Assembly (NCBI GenBank): GCA_029721435.1
Contig: CM056581.1
Span: forward strand, 73,828,712 to 73,892,711
From: Gymnothorax reevesii
Taxonomy: Eukaryota; Chordata; Actinopteri; Anguilliformes; Muraenidae
Reading direction: 5' to 3'
DNA: 64,000 nt
Below the pieces are notes generated by a model, which was not told the DNA's origin, did no database searches, and was given only the letters and a program-made list of their open reading frames with translations. Position 1 is the first letter of the stretch, and each line of letters begins with the position of its first letter. A program made the position numbers and the translations under genes. Below, in pieces: positions 1 to 12,900 of this stretch.

Positions 1-137
1 GTATTTTAACATCGGGATACTTGGCATACCTACCCGATGTGTTGCTGTATGTCATGTAGGAGGTTTATCTTCTGAAAATACCTTAATGAAAAGCTCTCTG
101 CAGTAAGGTTTTCTCATGCCTCCGTGTTCCTCTATAG

Positions 138-266
138 GGAAAGCCGGACCGGAGCGTGGGCTTCTCTCACCTGCAGCAGAAGAGCCCTCTGGAGCTCGCC
201 ACCCTCTGTGTGCAACTGCTGCCCACCCTCTGTACCCACCTGGAGAACTGCCACAACCACTTCCAG
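138..266 (+). CDS. fancd2: fancd2 exon (first in window)
   Basis: A 43-codon exon follows a tctatag acceptor and reads [14 protein letters not shown] onward to CHNHFQ. It starts and ends in phase 0. The donor is gtccat, a poor match to consensus, so the 3' border is the least certain in the model. Earlier exons lie upstream of the window. Confidence 0.8.
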
Positions 267-907
267 GTCCATACCTGCCCCTTCACACAGAGCACCCCTG
301 CTGTTCACTCTCACTTTGTTTATATGAACCTCCCACCCTCTCATTTACAGAAGGGTGGAGAGCAGTTCTGTAACTGCATAAATGAGCTGAGATGCATGTG
401 GGTTTTTGTCTGTTCTGTTACTTGCTACACAGTGAGGACTAGAAAATGTTTTTTCTTATGGAGTGGAGAAGTTATTGGGAAGTGAGGACATTTTCATTTG
501 TCCTTGCTACAACAAAGGCAAATTGTGACTTTTAGTTTAGGTTAAGGGTAAGGTTAGAATTAGGGATGGGCTAAGGTAGGGGTGTCCAATCTTACCCAGA
601 AAGGGCTTGTGTGGGTGCTGGTTTTTGTCAGAGCTCAACACTAACACACCTGATTCTATGCACCAAGGTCCTAATTGAAGCCCTTGATTAGTTAATTAGT
701 GGAATCAGGTGCAGTTGCACTGCTGGCTAGGACAAAAACCTGCACCCACACCAGCCCTTTACGGATAAGATCGGACACCTCTGGGGTAAGGGTTTGAGTT
801 AGGCATGCGCCACTTTTTGTTAAGATTAGGGATTAAGATTAAGGCTGTGGAGACACACAGAAAATGAATGGAAGCCAATGTAATTTCCTCGTAAGGATCT
901 AATAACT

Positions 908-949
<42 letters not shown>

Positions 950-3900
950 TTTGTTTGTTTGTTTGTTTGTTTGTTTGTTTGTTTGTTTGTTTGTTTGTTT
1001 GTTTGTTTGTTTGTTTGTTTGTTTGTTTGTTTGTTTGTGTAGGCCCTTCTCTCGGAGAACCACGGAGTGGTGGACGCCACTGGTCTGGACGTGACGGAGC
1101 ACCAGCTCATGTCCTCTGCCTACCAGCTCCTGTTCCAGGTCCTGCTGTCCATCTTCAACTGGTGAGTATGACTGCTGTGGCATCTCAGCCTTTATGGAGC
1201 AGACTGTCCTTTGTGAAAGAGCAGGAAACGGCTAGAGTTTGTAAAATCTGATTGTTGTGTCCCATATTCCAGGACGGGCTTCTCCCAGCAGGTGCACCGC
1301 GCACTACTCAAAAAGGCCCTGGGCGTCCTCGCCGAGCGACTTAAGGAAGACCGGGGCGAACTGACCTTGGATCAGCTCGTAAGGTCTGAGTTCCTTTTGG
1401 TCTGTGGACGGGCCTCATTTTCATCTATTGAAAATTTCACAGGGAGAAAAATCACTTGCATTTTATGACCACTGGTTAAATTTCCCAAAAGCTGCCTGTC
1501 AGGGTAAAGTCGCTTTCACACTGGGTGCGAAACAAATATTTCGCATGACGCATTACATTCAAAGTCAATGCAAAGACGTGAATACACGCGAAACGCGTCC
1601 GGTGTGAAAGCAGCTTAAAGAGGTTATGGGAATTAATTTTGAAATCTCTGAAATCAAGTTCAGTTCGATTAATGCACCATCATAAAACATTCTACGTTGA
1701 AATTTTTCCAAAATATCACCTAATTACTGCGTTATGGCCAGAGCAACGCACTTAGCAACCAAGACACAGAGCTTCGGCCATCTTCGGGAATTTCCAGTAG
1801 TGACGTCAATTCAAGAACTGCCTCTTTGCTTACTGTGCAGCCTTGTGTATGTAGCGTGCATGGTGTGTAATCTGAAACGACACTCTCACTCATTCTCGAC
1901 TCGCCATATAATGAGTGCAATTGAAATGTAACTGGAGTGTGAGAGAGAGATCAGCCTTCCTCTAACTGAGAGAGCGATCCCACTCCTCGCCAGGTGATAT
2001 TCACAAACCGCACTTGAGCATAACTGACAGTAGTGGGCATTGGGTACCACAGGCGGTGCTCGGCTGCAGCAAAGGGACGCTCAATCCTCACCCTTCAGTG
2101 TTGAATGACCTAAACCTGTTGTGGTTTACTTTTCTTGATTAGAAAGTTTCTCAGACTAATTGGTGAAACGACAATGAAATGTATTTTAATAACGTTGTTA
2201 TACATTGATTCACAAAATTGAGGCATTTCTTTCGCACATAAATGACAATGTAAATATCAGCATGTATTCATCATTTCTGTGGTCGAGTGGGTTGCGAAAG
2301 GTGCAGCCGCGAGGCTCACAAAGCCACAAGCTGTGAAACGTGCCAGACATTTCCTTCGACATTCAGCAATTAGTAATGTAGAAAAGAATGGATTCTCGTG
2401 ACTTTCAGCTACATGAGCCTCGCAGACCAATCCACACACGCCCCACGAGCCTGCTGAGCGCAGCATTTTCCAACCCATGAGTACAGAAAAGCGCAAGAAA
2501 TTCGAATGCGTGAGAGTTGACAGATATGCGTCATTAATGAAAACTGGCCACACCTGATAATGTTGAGAGTTTTCAGAGTTTCTGCAATTGTAATTTAATC
2601 AAATTAAATTACAATCCGAGTTGCCGGATAGCTCACTCGGTTAAGGCACTGCGCTGCAGTGCAGAGGTGTCTATCACGTCGCGGGTTCGAACCCCGGCGT
2701 ACCCACCGGCAAGGGTCGCCAGCTTTTTCAGAGTAGCGCACAATTGGCGATCGCGCTACAGGGTTTTAAATTGTGAAGGGACTGCCGGATTTGGGTATAC
2801 AAAGACTGCTTTGTTTGTTGCTCCAGCGCCTCCTGTTGGCCAGACGGGCGCTCGTCAGGAAGACTCTGGGTTTGTTTATGCCCGGGTATCCTCCGCCCTC
2901 GTTCGGAACTTACGAGGATTCGACCAATGAGTGTATAAGAATCAGTGGCTGACGGACACGTGCTTCGGAGGAGAGCCGTGAGCTGTCTTCACTATCCTGA
3001 GTTGGCAGCAAGGGGTCGCATACGAGCAAGCCTCGTACATAGTTCATTAATTGGGCATTCCAGATTCGGGTGGGATTGGAGATGCCAAATTTAAAAAAAT
3101 AAATAAATAAAAAAATTAAATTACAATCCATCTTGGATTGTAAGTTGTGTTCTTGAAATGACGTCCCACTTCCTTATTAGTCAATTTCCCGGGAAATTTG
3201 AATGATCTTCGGAATTTTACGAATAACTGTCAAAAAATGCGTTCAGAACACATTTTTCTCGCATTTATTTCTCATGAAACCTTTTATTTATCTAGTCAGA
3301 ACATAAATAACAGGATTCCAGCAATTTCATATAGGACTTCCCATAACCTCTTTAAGGGTGGGATTGGTGATTTCGTTATAATTTGGCAGGCACAGCTGTG
3401 ATTACCTGCTGAACTTTCGGAGCACCCTGCCCAGCCTCGGCACGGCTCTCTCCCTCGCACACCTCCTGGTAGTGGTCTCTGCCTGGGACGCCTACAACCA
3501 AACGACCTATAGAGAGGAAATAGGTGAGCTCCAGTCATGTTCACTATGTAGAATTGAGCCTTGATCATTAGAACGAAAGTAAAAGCCTTACTGTATGACC
3601 GTTAATGGACCGGCAGGTGTCTATTGTACAGAGAGCTGATGAATGATTGTCAGTCCTTCAGCTCTTGACGTGGGTGATCATTTTACCTGTTATCTCAGGT
3701 TCCCTGTGTCGACAGTTCCTGTGTCAGGAGTGGGTGACGGCCAGCGGGGAGAGAGAGCGGGGGGTCAAATACAATGACACCCTGCAGTCCCTCTTCAGGT
3801 ACCCCCCCCCTTTTACTCAGAGTCATGGCGGGACATAATGGTGCCATCTTCTGGGGGTGGAGGACTGTCGCATCTGCATTGACACTTGTCTCCTGCTCTG

Positions 3901-6900
3901 CTCCCCCTCCACAGCATTTACCTGGCCCACACAAACGATGTCCTGAAGGCTGTCGAGGAGATCGCTGGGGAGGGAGTTCCTGAGCTCATGAATGCCCCCA
4001 AGGATGGCTGTTCCAAAACCTTCCCCACCCTCACAAGGTAGCTCTTCATACACAGAACTGTGGAGCTTCCATTGTCTCATTTGTCTACAATAGGTGAAAC
4101 TATTCTAAACAAATGAGCTTGTGTACCTTTTGTACCTTGCATTCAGCAGGGTGTGCGTTACCCGCTCGCCACGTCGCCAATGGCGAAGTGGTGTGGCATG
4201 TGGCGACTGAAAATTGGCCACAAAATGCCACGTCGGCAAAAGCCTAATTTTGGAGGGAGTGGCGAAATGATGCTTTGATTTTTTTGTGCCTCAGCTGCCC
4301 GATGCGTACATCAAGTGCAATCGCCACTTTGCCGCCGTCACTCGCTACCATATTTGGTTTGTACTTTAATATCATACATCAGTCATGAATTATCTTTATA
4401 ACATTCATTCCGATCGCACTGATTTGCTGACGATTTCATCATTCCATTCGGGACTTTTCCATGTTGCAATTCACGTGTCGGAAAAGGGAATTCCAGGTTA
4501 TGATCCTCACTGACTTCTACCATATTAATAACAATGCGAGTAACTTGAGATTGACCACCTCAATAATATTAAATCATGTATCTAGCGTGGGATAGCCACA
4601 GATGAGCGAAAGTAAGCATGCGATAGTGGATATCTCACTGAACAAACACTCCTTAAAGCCGCGCATTAATGTCGGTGGGACAAGATTGGCAATGAAACCT
4701 GCGCAACTACGAGCTCAGTTCTGCCGTGCAAAGGAAAAGGCCTTAAATTTATTTATGATCAAAGTTGATTATTTGTATTTTTTGAACAATTAAGACTTCC
4801 TTTACTAGGTGGACAAATATTCCAAGTTTGTTGAAAATAATGGGTTGCGTTTGTCGTACCTACGAGAAGCTCCAGTGAAACTGAGGCGAAATCACGCAAC
4901 ATCACTTTGGGTCCTTTAGCTTTGTTTTGATACGCCTAAAACACAATGCTGAGCCACTCATGAAGTTATTTTTTTTCAGCGCTGATAATAAGGTGCATTG
5001 CCTTGGCATTCTATTTGACATGGGCTACCTTACACAAGCAGTTGACACGCAATCATCATACCTTTGAGCAATCTGATAATCTATAACTACAAAACCCAAA
5101 ACCAGTGAAGTTGGCACGTTGTGTAAATCGTAAATAAAAACAGAATACAATGATTTGCAAATCCTTTTCAACCTATATTCAATTGAATACACTGCAAAGA
5201 CAAGTTACTTAATGTTCGAACAGGTAAACTTTGTAATTTCTTGCAAATAGTAGCTCATTTGGAATTTGATGCCTGCAACATGTTTTAAAAAAGCTGGCAC
5301 AAGTGGCAAAAAAGACTGAGAGAGTTGAGGAATGCTCATCAAACACTTATTTGGAACATTCCACAGGTGAACGGGCTAATTGGGAACAGGTGGGTGCCAT
5401 GATTGGGTATAAAAGCAGCTTCCCCGAAATGCTCAGTCATTAACAAAGAGATGGAATGGATGAACTAATGGTTACAAATGCCAAAAATATAAAACTCTGT
5501 GAATGTAATCCTTATTGTATTGTATTTTATTTTGGTTTTTTATTTTAATTTATTGTTTATTTTTTTGTTTTTTGTGGGTGTGTGTTTTGTTGGGTGATGA
5601 TAGGAGGATTCATACTTAATTATATAACTGATTAAATTAATAAAGTTGTCCTCCAAAGTGGGGGGGTGGTGGCGGGATAGAAAAAAAAAAAAATGCTCAG
5701 TCATTCACAATTAAGGATGGGGCGAGGGTCACCACTTGGTGAACAAATGCGTGAGCTGATTTTCGAACAGTTTAAAAACAACATTCCTCAACGAGCTATT
5801 GCAAGAAATTTAGGGATTTCATCATCTGCGGTCCGTAATATCGTCAAAAGGTTCAGATAATCTGGAGAAATCACTGCACGTAAGGGACAAGGCCGAAAAC
5901 CAACATTGAATGCCCGTGACCTTCGATCCCTCAGGCGGTACTGCATCAAAAACCGACATCAGTGTGTAAAGGGCATCACCTCATGGGCTCGGGAACACTT
6001 CAGAACACCACTGTCAGTAACTACAGTTCGTCGCTACATCTGCAAGTGCTAGTTAAAACTCTACAATGCAAAGCAAAAGCCATTTATCAACAGCACCCAG
6101 AAACGCCGCCGGCTTCGCTGGGCCCAAGCTCATCTAAGATGGACTGATGCAAAGTGGAAAAGTGTTCTGTGGTCTGACGAGTCCACATTTCAAATTGTTT
6201 TTGGAAACTATGGACGTCGTGTCCTCCGGACCAAAGAGTGAAAGAACCATCCGGACTGTTATAGGCGCCAAGTTCAAAAGCCAGCATCTGTGATGGTATG
6301 GGGGTGTATTAGTGCCCAAGGCATGGGCAACTTACACATATGTGAAGGCACCATTAATGCTGAAAGGTACATACAGGTTTTGGAGCAACATGTGTTGCCA
6401 TCCAAGAAACGTCTTTTTCATGGACGGCCCTGCTTATTTCAGCAAGAATATGCTAAGCCACATTCTGCTCGTGTTACAACAGCATGGCTCCGTAGTAAAA
6501 GAGTGCGGGTACTAGACTGGCCTGCCTGTAGTCCAGACCTGTCTCCCATTGAAAATGTGTGGCGCATTACGAAGCGTAAAATACGACAACGGAGACCCCG
6601 GACTGTTGAACAACTTAAGCTGTACATCAAGCAAGAATGGGAAAGAGTTTCTCAGTTTGAACATTAAACATCTTGTCTTTGCAGTGTATTCAGTTGAATA
6701 TAAGTTGAAAGGGATTTGCAAATCATTGTATTCTGTTTTTATCTATGATTTACATTACGTGCCAACTTCACTGGTTTTGGGTTTTGTAAATAAATGGCTA
6801 ACTTGTAGTTGGCATGCCAGCTATTTGTCAGAATGACCCTGTCTTCCAAACGCCACTACCCAGTCACAGATCAGAAATGGCTGAAAAAAGATTCCGCAAA

Positions 6901-9900
6901 TTAGTCGGTAACATAGCAGAGATTATTATCTTGAGCGAGCCAACGTACTGTCTACTCACGGCAGAACTGGAGTTCAGTGCAACCGCGACAAACAATCAGT
7001 CGACTACCTTGCTAATTGAAAGTAAGTATACAACAATGATAGCATTTTTTGCGGCTTTAAACTGACATTATGCCTGTCGGTTTCGTGCGACTCTGCCAGG
7101 TGTCATTTTCAGCTGAACTCCCAAGCAGCTGACTGCGTGCTGCTGACGTTGAGACAGAAGGACACAAAAGCAAATGATCAGCATGATTGTTAAAGTTAAA
7201 TCCAAGACATGATGGGGCTCTGGGCTCTACACTATGAGATATTGCTTTCAGAAACAAATCCATAACGCGAGTTGGCCACAACAAACTGCTGTCGGCAAAA
7301 TGATAATCATCTTTGTTTTGCTTTATGGCGAATGATGCATCCAGACATATTACTTCGAAAAACAGCTAAAAAGTATACATAAAACAACTTACACCGATTT
7401 TTTTTTTTTTTTTTTTGCCCAAACCTTTGGCATTATTTCCCTCATATTAGCATATGTTTGCCAATAACGCATTTTGCCCACTACTAATTTGTTATTCAGA
7501 TAAAATTATGTCTAGATAGCAATCATGTTCAAATCTGAGTTAACAAAATTTACATAATATGCACATTTCTTGTCACTTCAATTTGACATTTCTTATGAGT
7601 GTTAGTAAAATAATTCTGACAAACAATTATTGTTACCAATTGTAAGAAGACAAGTGCTAAATTGAGTGTGGTTTCATTGCATTCAAGTCATATTTTACTG
7701 TATAAGCAAAATGACGTTGCATCCAGGGGTGTAGATGTGAATTCATGGTGACCTTATCCTGGGATAAATTTTTATCCATTCCACAACCTGGATAACATGG
7801 CAATCAGCATGCCCAAGTTGGATCTGTTCATGTTGCAATGCATGTAATAATCACTTGGCCACAAGTGGGGATCTCAAAATGACCACCTTTAGCAAGGTAA
7901 GCTAGCCCTATCAAGTTAGTAATGCAACTATTTGTCATCAAAGTGACATTGGAATTCCATCGATCAAGTTCCCATTTGTCTAAAGTAGCAGCCAGATACA
8001 TAGACTGATAGATGGACTTAATAAGCCCTTAATACTTACCCAGTACTCTTGCTAAGCTGGCACTTGAACCAGGTCTCATTTACCACAATATTGTTTTACC
8101 ATGTGACTGTGTGCAGTTTGTCGTAAAGTTTTGGTGGGTGTTAGTAATGCAAGTTCCATAATTATTTTTCTGTGAAAAATATGCACCAATTCCATTTTCT
8201 GAACAACTGTCAGTTTTATTCATTTCACCTCTAGTAGCATGCAAACCACATTACGGCTGCAGGAAAGCCAACAACGACAGCGGTCAAGATTTATGGATGT
8301 CCGTCCATGTTTGAATTTGAATCACACTGTTCAAAAATGTCATTTTTAATGCATTTTGCAGCTTGTACAAATTTCATAGCTGCTCTATTCGAAAATATCT
8401 TGTAACAGCCAATAACCACCCTGATGGTAAGAGAACCTGGCTAGAACACTGTGTTACAGGTAGTCCCTGACAAGATTATACATGCCTATTAGTCTCTGGC
8501 TGTCTGTACGCTCATTCTGTCACTGTGTACACACACCGTATGACTAAATCCAAGTTCTCTGAGGTTCCAGACTAAAATTCAAGGCTAAATGTGTGGCTAA
8601 ATTGTTTTCTCTGTGGCTAACTGAACTTCAGGTTGATTAGCCACTGTGGTTAAGTGAAATTTTTGGCCAGCATTCAGGCTAAAGACGACATAGAAATGCA
8701 GTCCGTTTCTGTTAAATGTTAAAGGAGCTGTGTCGCGGTTACTGTGCATTCTCAGAAGTTACATCCCAAGAAAGCAATTCTGCTCAACTGCAAGACATAA
8801 TCTGATTCTATCCTTGCCAATCCATCTTCGTTTTTGCTTTGTTGCGAATGCGCGAAGCAGCGGGACAAAGTATTCATGACCGACCGTGCGTATGTGCGTA
8901 CGTACGTACGTACGTACGTCCCGAATCCTTGTCAGCGAGATATCTCAAGAACGAACTGACTGATTTCCTTCAAATTTCATGTCAAGATGTATTAGGGTGC
9001 TGCCCCGGCGCCAGTCGATTTTGGTGACCTTTGCGTCACTCACAAGGTTGCACCGAGACACTGCTCATTTTGACATGATTTGCCATTTCCTGGCGGGAGA
9101 CTAAGGCACGTTAGTGGCAAATACTTGTATCTATATTGTAGGAGCCATGAATATGTTTATCAATACCATGTCTAAATAGGGAATTTAATCGGTTATATTT
9201 GAGATATTCAGGTTTATATTTTGTTACCTTTTTGTTTCTTTGTTTGGTTACACGTTAATTGGGGGCGGTAACATTTACTTGATATAATCACTGGGGATTT
9301 GGCGGAAGTAGAAAGTAGGAAGAAGAGAGTGAGGGGGTGAGTTACTCGGAGGCCGTATTTTTTGTTAACCGCTGTTTTCCTTGGTTAATCGCTGTGTTTC
9401 TTTTCTATCAATTCATTCAGCACTTTGATTGAGTTGTCTATTTTTTTCCAATAAACCGGCGAAACGCATTTTTGAAGCTCAGCAAATTTTTTGTTTAGTA
9501 TGGTGTGTCGGACAACTAGTTAAACCCATAACCTCAGCCTCTCGGCGACTGTCTACTTTTTGATACAAGTCGCTAAATTTTTGTCAAAAAAAAACACGAA
9601 AGCGGCATTTGTAAAGCAAGTGCGGACGATCAAGGATCAAATGGGAGAAAGGATCGTCAGAGATTAAAGGAGAAAGGCACTGACTGGCATTCATGACAGC
9701 ATCGTGAGACGGACTCAAAAGCCAGGTAGGCTTGCTGGTGTTTGAAGCGTTTGAATCTGTGAAGGAAAGCAGCACGCATCGCTGTTGTTTGTCCATTGGG
9801 GACATTGTTCGATTAAACACCAACGGAGTTGCTCATACCGATCGCTGATATATATGTTGCTCAGCCAGTGCTGTGACATCTCCACGCTGTCAGGAAGCTC

Positions 9901-12900
9901 CGCTTTGCCTCTTTGAACTAGCCGCTGCTCTGCTAATGTGTGTGACGTTCTGTGGATTGTTGGTGTCTGGACGCGCAACCGTATTAAAGGAACTGTACTG
10001 AAATAGATATAAATAAATGATAAAATGAGTCAAAAGAGCATTTCACGTTCTGATATGGGGCGTGACAAAAGGCAATCTAAGCTTACAGCAAAAGCCTTGT
10101 GTCATAGAATCGAGAAGCTTCAAAATGAAAGGAAATTGAGTGTGAATAAAGTTAAAGAGTTCATACCACTAATTAAATCATTGATGGAAAAAAAGGAGAA
10201 TGCACCACAAGTACGATCTATGTTGGAGAGTTTAATTGATCAGCATAGAAATGCTACCAAGTCACATGACATGCTAATTCCTTTATTTCCTGAGGAGCAA
10301 CAGAAAGAACATGAGGAATGGTTCTCTACAATCATGGATTACAATAACAAGTTTCAACAGTATGTCGAGCAGTGGTTGAATGAGTCAGAAGAACTGCTTG
10401 TGTTACATGGTAAAACTGATTCTGGAGAAATTAATGAACAGGTGTTGCCTCCTCTACATGAAGAAACACAGCTACAGGCTGTTTCCATCATTGGTACGGA
10501 TGATCTGCAAGATGATGTGAAACCAAATGACAAGTGTGTCAAATGTGGGAAGCAGGGTGTCCAAAACACAAAACTCGGCTACAGGAAGAGAGTCTGTTGC
10601 TTCCACTACTTCTTCTGCTCTTGTCAAAGCAGAGGCTGACTTGGCAGCTTTAAGGATGAGACAAAAATTATTAAAAGACAAACATCAGTTAGAAGAGGAG
10701 GTGGAATTGTTACGGAAAAGAAAAGAACAATTGAAATTGGATGAGGAGATTGCAGCGCACATGGCTAAACTGAATGTGTTCAAGTCTCGGAGCATCGCAA
10801 GTGAGAGAACCTCTGTATCAAAGCGCACAGATGGAATGGACTCTTATCTGGCAAAAGGACAAAGCACCCTTAGAGCCAAAGCAAAGCCATTTATACCACA
10901 AAGGTCACAACATGAAAGCAACAATACTCACTTGAGTACAGGAACAAGACCTAAGGAGCAAAATCCATCTCAGTTAATTCATTCACATAGACCCAGTCTA
11001 AATGCAATGAATCACAGTATTCAAGAAGGGACACCAGTGCAAGATGGAAATGCCTTAAATATAGATACTGGTTCAAACGAAGATCAAAGCAATATGTTTG
11101 GTGTTTTGTGCAAACAAAATGAAATAACATCACTGTTGGTACAACAGCAATGCCTTTCATCCTTGCCTAAGAGAGAGATACCAATCTTTGATGGTGATCC
11201 TTTAGAATATCATACGTTTGTGAGAGCATTTGAGAACAGTGTGGAGAGGAATACTGTAAATTACAGTGATAAACTGTATTTCTTGGAGCAGCACACAAGG
11301 GGTCACCCCAAAGAACTGATCCGGAGTTGCCAGCATATGGAGCCTGAAAGAGGATATGCTAAGGCAAAAGCATTATTAAAGGAGCAGTTTGGAAATGAGC
11401 TGAGGATTTCATACGCATATAAGGAAAAAGCTCTCTCATGGCCGTCAATCAAGAATGAGGATGCAAAGGCTCTTTGAGATTATAGCCTTTTTCTCAGAGG
11501 TTGCTGTAACCTTATGGAGGAAGTGCAATATATGCATGAACTGGATATTCTGGCTAACATGCCAACCATTATAAGAAAGTTGCCCTATAAATTCAGAGAT
11601 AAGTGGCGTTCTGCAGCCTGTGAACTGCAGGAAAGGCGCAGCCAGAGAGCTAAATTCATTGACCTCACAGCCTTTATAGAGAAGCAAGTGCAGATTCTAA
11701 CTGACCCAATGTTTGGAAATATACAGGACATTTCATCACTGACACCTAATAGAGGAATGAGCAAGTCTAATCCACAAACTCTTTCTGGAATTAAGGCTAC
11801 CACTGTAGCCCCTGTGATAAACCGAATCCAGCCTAGTACTAAAGAAAAGGAGCATGTTGAGTCTGCAAAGAGGACATGCATCTGCTGTGGAGCAGGACAT
11901 GCTTTGGACTTATGTCCACAGTTGGGAAAGAAGGTACACAAAGAGAAGATAGGCTTCTTCAGAGATAAGGGTGTCTGTTTTGGCTGTTTGTGTGTTGGAC
12001 ACATGAGCAAGGTTTGCAGAAAACGGATTTCCTGCATCAAGTGTGGTCTTAAACATCCAACTGTTCCTCACCTTCCACAAAAAGAAAAGGATAAAGACTC
12101 ACCAAGCTGAGAGAAGATCAGACATCAAGTGGGCTAACAGGGGCTGGTGATTATGACTGCAAACTCCCAATAGTTCCAGTAAAAGTTAAAGGGACATTGT
12201 GTAGGAATTACTCCCATCCAGCGTTGGAATCTTGTATTACATTCAAAGGAATAATGCACTCTAGCGCCTCACTTTTTAAACACGTATTGCAACTACGGCA
12301 GCGACCGTGTATCAAAAAGCCTAGTCAACGCTGATGAAACCATCGATGTATTAATAGAACTGGTACTACTGAACCGAAAGCCAGCATATCGAGGGCTGAC
12401 TGCAATAAACAGTTATGCCCAATACATAAGATCCGGACATAACTGTTTATTGCGGTCAGCCCTCGATATTATACATGAAGCAGCAAAACACAGTACCGTG
12501 AATCGATGTAAGATATTCAAAGTAATAGTAATAAACAACTCGGCTTAGGTGCATCTCGAACATTTTATATTACGAAAAAGAAAAGCAAGTGTTAGCTACA
12601 TGCACGCTTATAGGATGTCACCTTCAATAGTTACCGAATACATATTACCAGTCATCCAACCCAAGTTAGCCAACAACAGCCTTTGCTACCTCACTGTTTA
12701 TTCTGTAACGTTACAAAAAAGACAGGTGAAGCAGTCGAGTCGCTATCTAACAAAGCCATTCGTCAAATACAATAACTGAAAACACTGGTGTCGTTGCACC
12801 TGCTCACTTTACCGACTTGCTAATGACATAAGCCGACAGCACGGAATCTCGTGACCAGTGCTACACGCAGAGAATCGCAGCAGTACAGCCTACGAGAACG

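Larger units (their letters stand above)
267..1042. other. fancd2: fancd2 intron with hairpin MITE and microsatellite
   Basis: The intron between the first two exons in the window contains a palindromic MITE (576-782) and a (GT)n(GTTT)n tract running into the acceptor. No coding potential is seen outside the repeats. Confidence 0.7.
1384..3395. other. fancd2: fancd2 intron with MITE and SINE
   Basis: The intron carries a short MITE (1506-1618), a tRNA-derived SINE (2618-3112), and near 2510-2595 a fragment that shares a conserved block (AAAACTGGCCACACC) with 26229-26275. No other genes are seen. Confidence 0.7.
5090..6786 (+). mobile_element. Tc1-like DNA transposon with ~130-bp inverted repeats
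   Basis: TA dinucleotides at 5088-5089 and 6787-6788 flank an element beginning CAAAACCCAAAACCAGTG and ending with its complement. The inverted repeats extend about 130 bp (5090-5221 and 6654-6786), through ATTTGCAAATC and GAATACACTGCAAAGACAAG-like sequence. Between them lies a broken transposase reading frame (5717-6667). An L1-like 3' fragment interrupts the element at 5447-5690, so the original copy was about 1.43 kb. Confidence 0.93.

Noticed and set aside
826..1251. Open frames of Thr-Asn-Lys-Gln or Val-Cys-Leu-Phe repeats
   Set aside because: They are translations of the GT/GTTT microsatellite.
2629..2700. A functional tRNA gene
   Set aside because: The tRNA-like head continues into a 495-bp body with an A-rich tail and target duplications, so it is a SINE.
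4602..4793. 63-codon open frame in the long intron
   Set aside because: No family resemblance and no partner exons were found.
8888..8920. CRISPR-like or regulatory GTAC array
   Set aside because: It is a simple GTAC tandem repeat without spacers, in vertebrate DNA.
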